Of a DNA stretch of 64,000 nucleotides, positions 59,513-64,000 are shown in pieces (positions within the stretch are counted from its first letter, which is position 1; the number at the start of each line of letters is the position of its first letter). A program made the position numbers and the translations under genes. The notes below the pieces were generated by a model that was not told where the DNA came from, searched no databases, and saw nothing but the letters and a program-made list of their open reading frames with translations. The stretch is from Panorpa germanica (taxonomy: Eukaryota; Arthropoda; Insecta; Mecoptera; Panorpidae). The stretch is from assembly GCA_963678705.1 (NCBI GenBank), contig OY783207.1, forward strand, positions 23,162,001 to 23,226,000, in the 5' to 3' direction.

Positions 59513-60014
59513 CTCTTCATTAAAGAAATACACAAAGATGTTGTTTTGTTTATTCAATGGGGGTTGCAAACTATATCTTTATTTCTTTAAAAATGTAAAT
59601 TTGACTATCAGGATCCAATCATTGATAATAAGTCACTATAATAAAGTAGATTCAAAAGTTATATCCATTGTACGTCACATCCGATGATTTGCCATCTCTT
59701 TTATATGACAGAGTACGAGTGAACTAAATTTACTCGGCGACTCAACAAAGAAAGCGAATTGGTTCAGCTCCGCTGTTATTTTTCTTATCAGTGCAGAATT
59801 TAAAAGAAGTAATTACAACAAACTTTATAATATATTTAAGTTACAAACACACAGTCCTTATTTAGTCCTTATCTGACATACGCTCATAGAATCTCCGGGT
59901 ATGTGTGTGTGTGAACAGCTAGATCCTGCATTTCATCAAGTTTTATATTATGATTGTTTTGCAAAAAGAAAAATGATCTCGATTACTTATATTTTCCGTG
60001 ACGTCACACGCAGA

Positions 60015-60150
60015 AGCGGTAAAACTGAAGTTCAAAGTTTAAATAGCTATATTTCCGTCAACTTTCGGATATATAAATAAAACGAAGCGCCAATATACAT
60101 ATATTAACCTGTATTTCAATCAAAGATTAAAAAAACGACCCCTAAGAAGT
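60015..60150 (+). repeat. TGGGCTTGTGTCCT family, 3'-half fragment
   Basis: AAATAGCTATATTTCCGTCAAC, then GCGCCAATATACATATATTAA, then TTTCAATCAAAGATT match the family interior. Confidence 0.5.
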
Positions 60151-60861
60151 GAGTAGATTTGTTTCGAATTCGAACCCCGTACAATAGGAGCTTAATAAAC
60201 CAGAAAATACATTAGTGAAAGGATAACTGTAGCTACATAATAGTAAACAAGAAAAAACTTATAATGAAGCTATAAAAAGGGTTACTCAACAATTTGAATT
60301 AAATTATAACCTTAAAAAAACAAATTGACGAATAAATCACCTGCGGTGGCGTGAAATTACCACTGTTTGGATATATAATAGACATTAAATCACTGGGGGT
60401 GGTCTAAAAGCCGTAAGGGTTCATTTATAACATTCTATATTTGTTAACAATCATTTTATATTCTAAATATCGATAATAAAGAAATCTGTATAACCTCAAA
60501 ATGTCATGTTAACTTTCGAAGTGTATTTTATAGTTTTACTGAGGTTGTAAATAAATTTTAATGTCATTAAAGTCATTGAAAGTTACTGATTGCAGTAGAC
60601 AGACTTTTTATTTGACTGTTAATCAATTAATGGTGAAATTATATACAAAGTTCATTAGCTATGTTCAAGAACTGAGGATGAATGACATGACTAATTGAAC
60701 ACGGTCGTGTGTTGATATTTAATTGCTAATCATCTTGTGAAATGAATACGAAAATAGATATGTATTTATAGTTTATTTAGCATAAAGAAGATAACCTATT
60801 GTGTAAGAATCTATTTGTTTTTCGGATCATTGGAACATTGAGAATGTGCGTTTGCTTTTAG

Positions 60862-61665
60862 CTGAAATTTTGAACAATATTTCGGTGACATTTGGCAGAT
60901 ATTGTGTATCATTACTAACCTCAGAGTTAGTACTTTAGATTAAGGGGGGAGTAAGGTTTCAACTTTTTTTTTCATTTTTTTTAATTTATTTATATTAATG
61001 TACAACATATTAAGTTTATTGTGTAAAAATTTGAAATCGATTGGAGTAAAACTGTCGGAGATATAGAGTTTTAAGTCTTGACCTCTCTGGTCTGGTTTTG
61101 TCTTACTTTGAAACTTTTAAATGTGTTTTTCTCACAAAAACACATTTCACACTCTTTCTTTACATAAATGCCGAGGTAACGCTGTCGAATTCTTTTTTAT
61201 TTTTTAATTTTAACGTATTTTAAAATAGCAAAGTTTCTGATTTTTTCATGAAAAATTGATATTTTGAATTTTAAGTGCTGTAAAAAATTGAAAAATTAAT
61301 AAAAAAAGAAAAACTCGACAGCGTTACCTGCAAAAACTTATCAACTAATGAAATCATTTTGGTGTTTCGATTTCAGAAAATCCAGTGATGAGTTATGAGT
61401 GGCACCGCAATGTTACTTTTTTTTGTGACGTCAGCGGAGATTTGCTGTCAATGCCTCATTTTTTTATATTTATTTATGAAAATTTCACAAAATATTCTTC
61501 AAATGTTATTTTATCATGTAGTAATTATGGAAATAATTATATATAAACTGTGTCGTCAAAAAACATTATCGAAAATATGCCTCAAATTAAAAATATCACA
61601 ATCTTTTCCTTTAATATTACGTTTTTCTGGTTATTTAAAATGACATCTCTTGTTGAAACACCCTA
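60862..61665 (-). repeat. TCAACAAGAG repeat family, copy split by a TTAAGG element
   Basis: 60862-60939 (GTGACATTTGGCAGATATTGTG, CTCAGAGTTAG) and 61588-61665 (AAATATCACAATC, AAATGACATCTCTTGTTGAA) are the two halves. The uninterrupted arrangement is seen at 35510-35730. Confidence 0.65.
60940..61590 (+). mobile_element. ~660-bp TTAAGG family, most complete plus copy
   Basis: Begins TTAAGGGGGGAGTAAGG. It contains the internal inverted repeat at about 61174-61328 (GGTAACGCTGTCGAATTCTT ... AAACTCGACAGCGTTACC) and ends near ATTATCGAAAATATGCCTC with TTAA at 61587-61590. Its insertion splits another repeat, so both borders are known to within a few bases. Confidence 0.78.
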
Positions 61666-62542
61666 TAGATAAGGATTGCGTTATAGAAGACGCTACACAA
61701 AACATTTCCGTGGCAAACAATTTGCATGTCGATCGCGGTATGTCTGTCCATCTGTTATTCATTGATGATACGTACAATAACTAACTATCTAGTTCAGGTC
61801 TAATTCTTTTCTATTTGGCACAGTTTCTTTTACTCTTGCAGTGAACCTAAGTATGTTTTACAGTTACCTATTGTACCTCACTTTACTTGCAATGTTAGTA
61901 TATTAATAACATTTATATGTATTCACTAATTAATCAGCTTATTACGTAGTTCTAACGTATAATTTTACCAGAAATAGAAACTGAATTATCAATTCTTGTA
62001 ATATAATGTGATTTATAGTTGGAAGAACAAATTCAAATTAGAATAAATGATTTATTAGTTTTGTTTAATTAATTCTGCACAACGTTTTATGTGACGTAGT
62101 GGATAATATGGCTAATTATAAAGCGATTTAATTAGCATCTGTAATGGATCTACGATTTTTTCCAGTTGGAGCAAGAATTTTACATTGATGCCACCTACCC
62201 TCTAAATTCTGCGAATTTTTCACAAAAAAGTTTATATTTTTTGTTTGGAAAGTAACAGGATGGATTACTTGCACCTGATAATCTTCGTGAGGACCAAAAA
62301 TAAAGGTCATTTTCCCAAAAAAATAAAAATATATTAACAAACCGAAAATAAATTTTCTATATCAAACTAAATGTGTAAGTCTTTCGAAATTTAGCGCCCT
62401 ATGAATTATTGCACACCCGGTGCAAGTACTCTGACTTACCCTCCTTCCACCTTCCCCCCACAACGCATGTAGCGAATAATTGATAAGCTAATAAAAATGT
62501 TTCAAAAATGTTGAAGTTAATTTTAAGCGAATTATACTACAG
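61666..62542. other. AT-rich sequence, nothing recognised
   Basis: A 70-codon minus frame (62340-62128) has no support. Confidence 0.35.
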
Positions 62543-62559
62543 ATGAAACGTTCAATAGT

Positions 62560-62735
62560 TTTATGTCGATGTGCCGATAATGAGCATGGCTATTGGTCTC
62601 ACCTCTCGTTCCCTAAAGCTTGTGTCAATAGGCCAACGCGAAGCGAGAGCACTCTAGACAGTCCAAAACGAGGCGAGAGCTACAGACCGCACTCGATCTC
62701 GCCTGTCTTGGCCAGGATGAACCACCGGTATTAAA
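62560..62735. other. GC-rich island with repeated GCGAGAGC
   Basis: CGAAGCGAGAGCACTCTAGAC and CGAGGCGAGAGCTACAGACC are imperfect tandem units of about 31 bp. A 63-codon plus frame crosses the block without splice evidence. It may be an exon, a regulatory CpG cluster or a transposon piece. Confidence 0.3.
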
Positions 62736-62739
62736 AATC

Positions 62740-63925
62740 ATCCATATTGTAGTTTGCAAGCCAATTGGATTTTAGGTTCGTGATTAAAATTCTATAAACT
62801 TGAACAAAACAATTTAGCATTAACTTCTGCATTCGTTTGTTACAGTGTTACCAGCATACAACAAAACTATAAAAACGCAAAGTTTTCTTTCTATTTATGA
62901 ATAATAAATCAATTATACACATTATATTAAATTTCCTTTATAATAACACTAATAATAATAATAACACAATGCAGAAAGCAGAAAAACCATTATTTTCTTT
63001 ATGTATAATGAAATAACTTTCTACTCATGTTCTCATACGTGGGGGGGACTAGGAGAAGAGGGAGATAACTTTAGAATTATGTATGATATACGTGAAGAGA
63101 GGGAGGGGGGTAATAAATACAATCATTGAAGTAATACACCCAAATTATTTGTGTACCAAATGTGCAGTCAATAGTAATTGATTTAATATCATGTTTCAAA
63201 TCAGCTGCATTCGTCTCTCTTCGGGTTATATCGGTTAAAACTGGCTCCAGACAATTCGGTGAACGTTTGATTCAAACCTTCAACGTATGAGTCAAGTATT
63301 GGAAGATTAACATGACAAGTTTCCTGCTATACGATAGAATGAATGTTTGATCCGAATGATTTATTTATTTTATTAATTTGTTGATATTATTGACACTGAC
63401 ACTGTTTAACAAAAACTTTCAAGTAAATAAAGAAACTTTCAAGTATAAAACCTTCCTTTGTTGGACGATTCGTGGAGTAGTGCATGACATGTGGATCAAG
63501 TGTGTGGTGGGGTAGAAAAATCCCTTTTTCCAACATGAACGTTGGACACATTTAGTTACAGCATCGGCCAAACGATGTGTCAACATTGGAAGGTGTTCGT
63601 AGCATTGTTTACAAGATTATGAATCTTATATTAGCGCTGAGAATTTCAAATCCAAAAAAGTCTCTCAAATGTGGATATAAACATTTCTACAACATTAAAT
63701 AAAGCTGACATTATCACAATAATGTTCCGCTTCAAATCTTTGCACCTACGTCCTCAAACGAATCCCAGTCTTTGTCTTCACAAACACAAAACACAAAATG
63801 CCCCTTGACACATTACAACACAATTTGAGTGACCTCGTCGGACCTCGAGTCGACTCGACTGTCATTTAGAATTTAATGTATTTCATATAATGTCTCTGTT
63901 TGTCTCTGGTTCACGATTTTGACGT
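62740..63925. other. No gene found
   Basis: AT-rich. G-rich tracts at 63040-63050 and 63100-63110 are noted. Nothing else was recognised. Confidence 0.35.
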
Positions 63926-64000
63926 CTAACAGTCGGGCAGGCGGGCTAGCGGGCTGCTAAAGTCACGGAGGCCGTGGAGGCCATCCAGGGCACAACCAGC
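63926..64000 (+). other. GC-rich segment at the window edge
   Basis: After CGTCTAACAG (acceptor-like) the last 70 bases are strongly GC-rich with GGGCAGGCGGGCTAGCGGGC and GGAGGCCGTGGAGGCCATCC. One plus frame stays open to the end. It could be the start of an exon or a CpG-rich promoter cut by the window border. Confidence 0.3.

Noticed and set aside
60158-60180. tRNA B-box-like sequence in reverse (GAATTCGAACC)
   Set aside because: No paired T-stem, A box or acceptor stem around it.
1-64000. CRISPR arrays, bacterial operons, phage or plasmid genes, endogenous viral genes
   Set aside because: No regularly spaced repeats, ribosome-binding-site-led gene series or viral protein motifs were seen.

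Overview
The window looks like non-coding, repeat-rich nuclear DNA from an animal, most probably an insect. It is strongly AT-rich, has no long open reading frame, and is packed with non-autonomous DNA transposons, LINE tails and a Helitron-like insertion. Two short GC-richer stretches have exon-like codon use and splice sites. No rRNA, tRNA, CRISPR array or bacterial-style operon was seen. The species cannot be named from the sequence.

Coding content is very small. The best plus-strand exon is 28013-28169 (52 codons between a good acceptor and a GTTAGT donor). Its peptide resembles the segment just before the MH2 domain of insect Expansion-like (Smad-related) proteins; that identity rests on memory only. 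If it is right, most of the window is intron of one large gene. About 20 kb downstream, 48233-48262 holds a long pyrimidine tract followed by ACAG|GTAAGA, a near-consensus zero-length recursive splice site. The best minus-strand exon is 11278-11441, a stop-terminated 53-codon exon with a good acceptor and an unidentified product. If both exons are real, two transcription units lie on opposite strands here.

Repeats by region. 1632-2602 is a large foldback with two arms of about 290 bp. 2.6-9.8 kb holds hAT-type, TGGGCTTGTGTCCT-terminus and TTAAGG-start elements, then LINE tails on the minus strand. 10.8-13.7 kb has a MITE split by a Helitron-like element. 16.7-17.2 kb, 22.9-23.2 kb, 25.2-25.4 kb, 28.4-28.7 kb and 30.6-30.8 kb carry one mariner-type MITE family (termini CCCAGTAAACA, TA target duplications). 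20.3-22.2 kb holds two copies of a roughly 660-bp family in inverted orientation; more copies lie at 6.6, 32.3, 45.8 and 60.9 kb. 29.3-29.8 kb and 35.0-35.5 kb are an inverted pair of another element. 38.0-38.2 kb and 54.5-54.8 kb are LINE 3' ends, one running into a (TA)n tract. 50.4-50.9 kb and 59.4-59.5 kb are hAT-type MITEs with perfect 8-bp target duplications.

Several GC-richer islands (8.4, 19.9, 24.9, 39.3, 41.1, 55.5, 56.1, 62.6 and 63.9 kb) look coding-like but cannot be assigned to a gene or, mostly, to a strand. Nearly everything else is AT-rich sequence in which nothing could be recognised. All family assignments come from reading the sequence; no alignment or search was run, so repeat borders are accurate to roughly 10-30 bp except where a target duplication is given.
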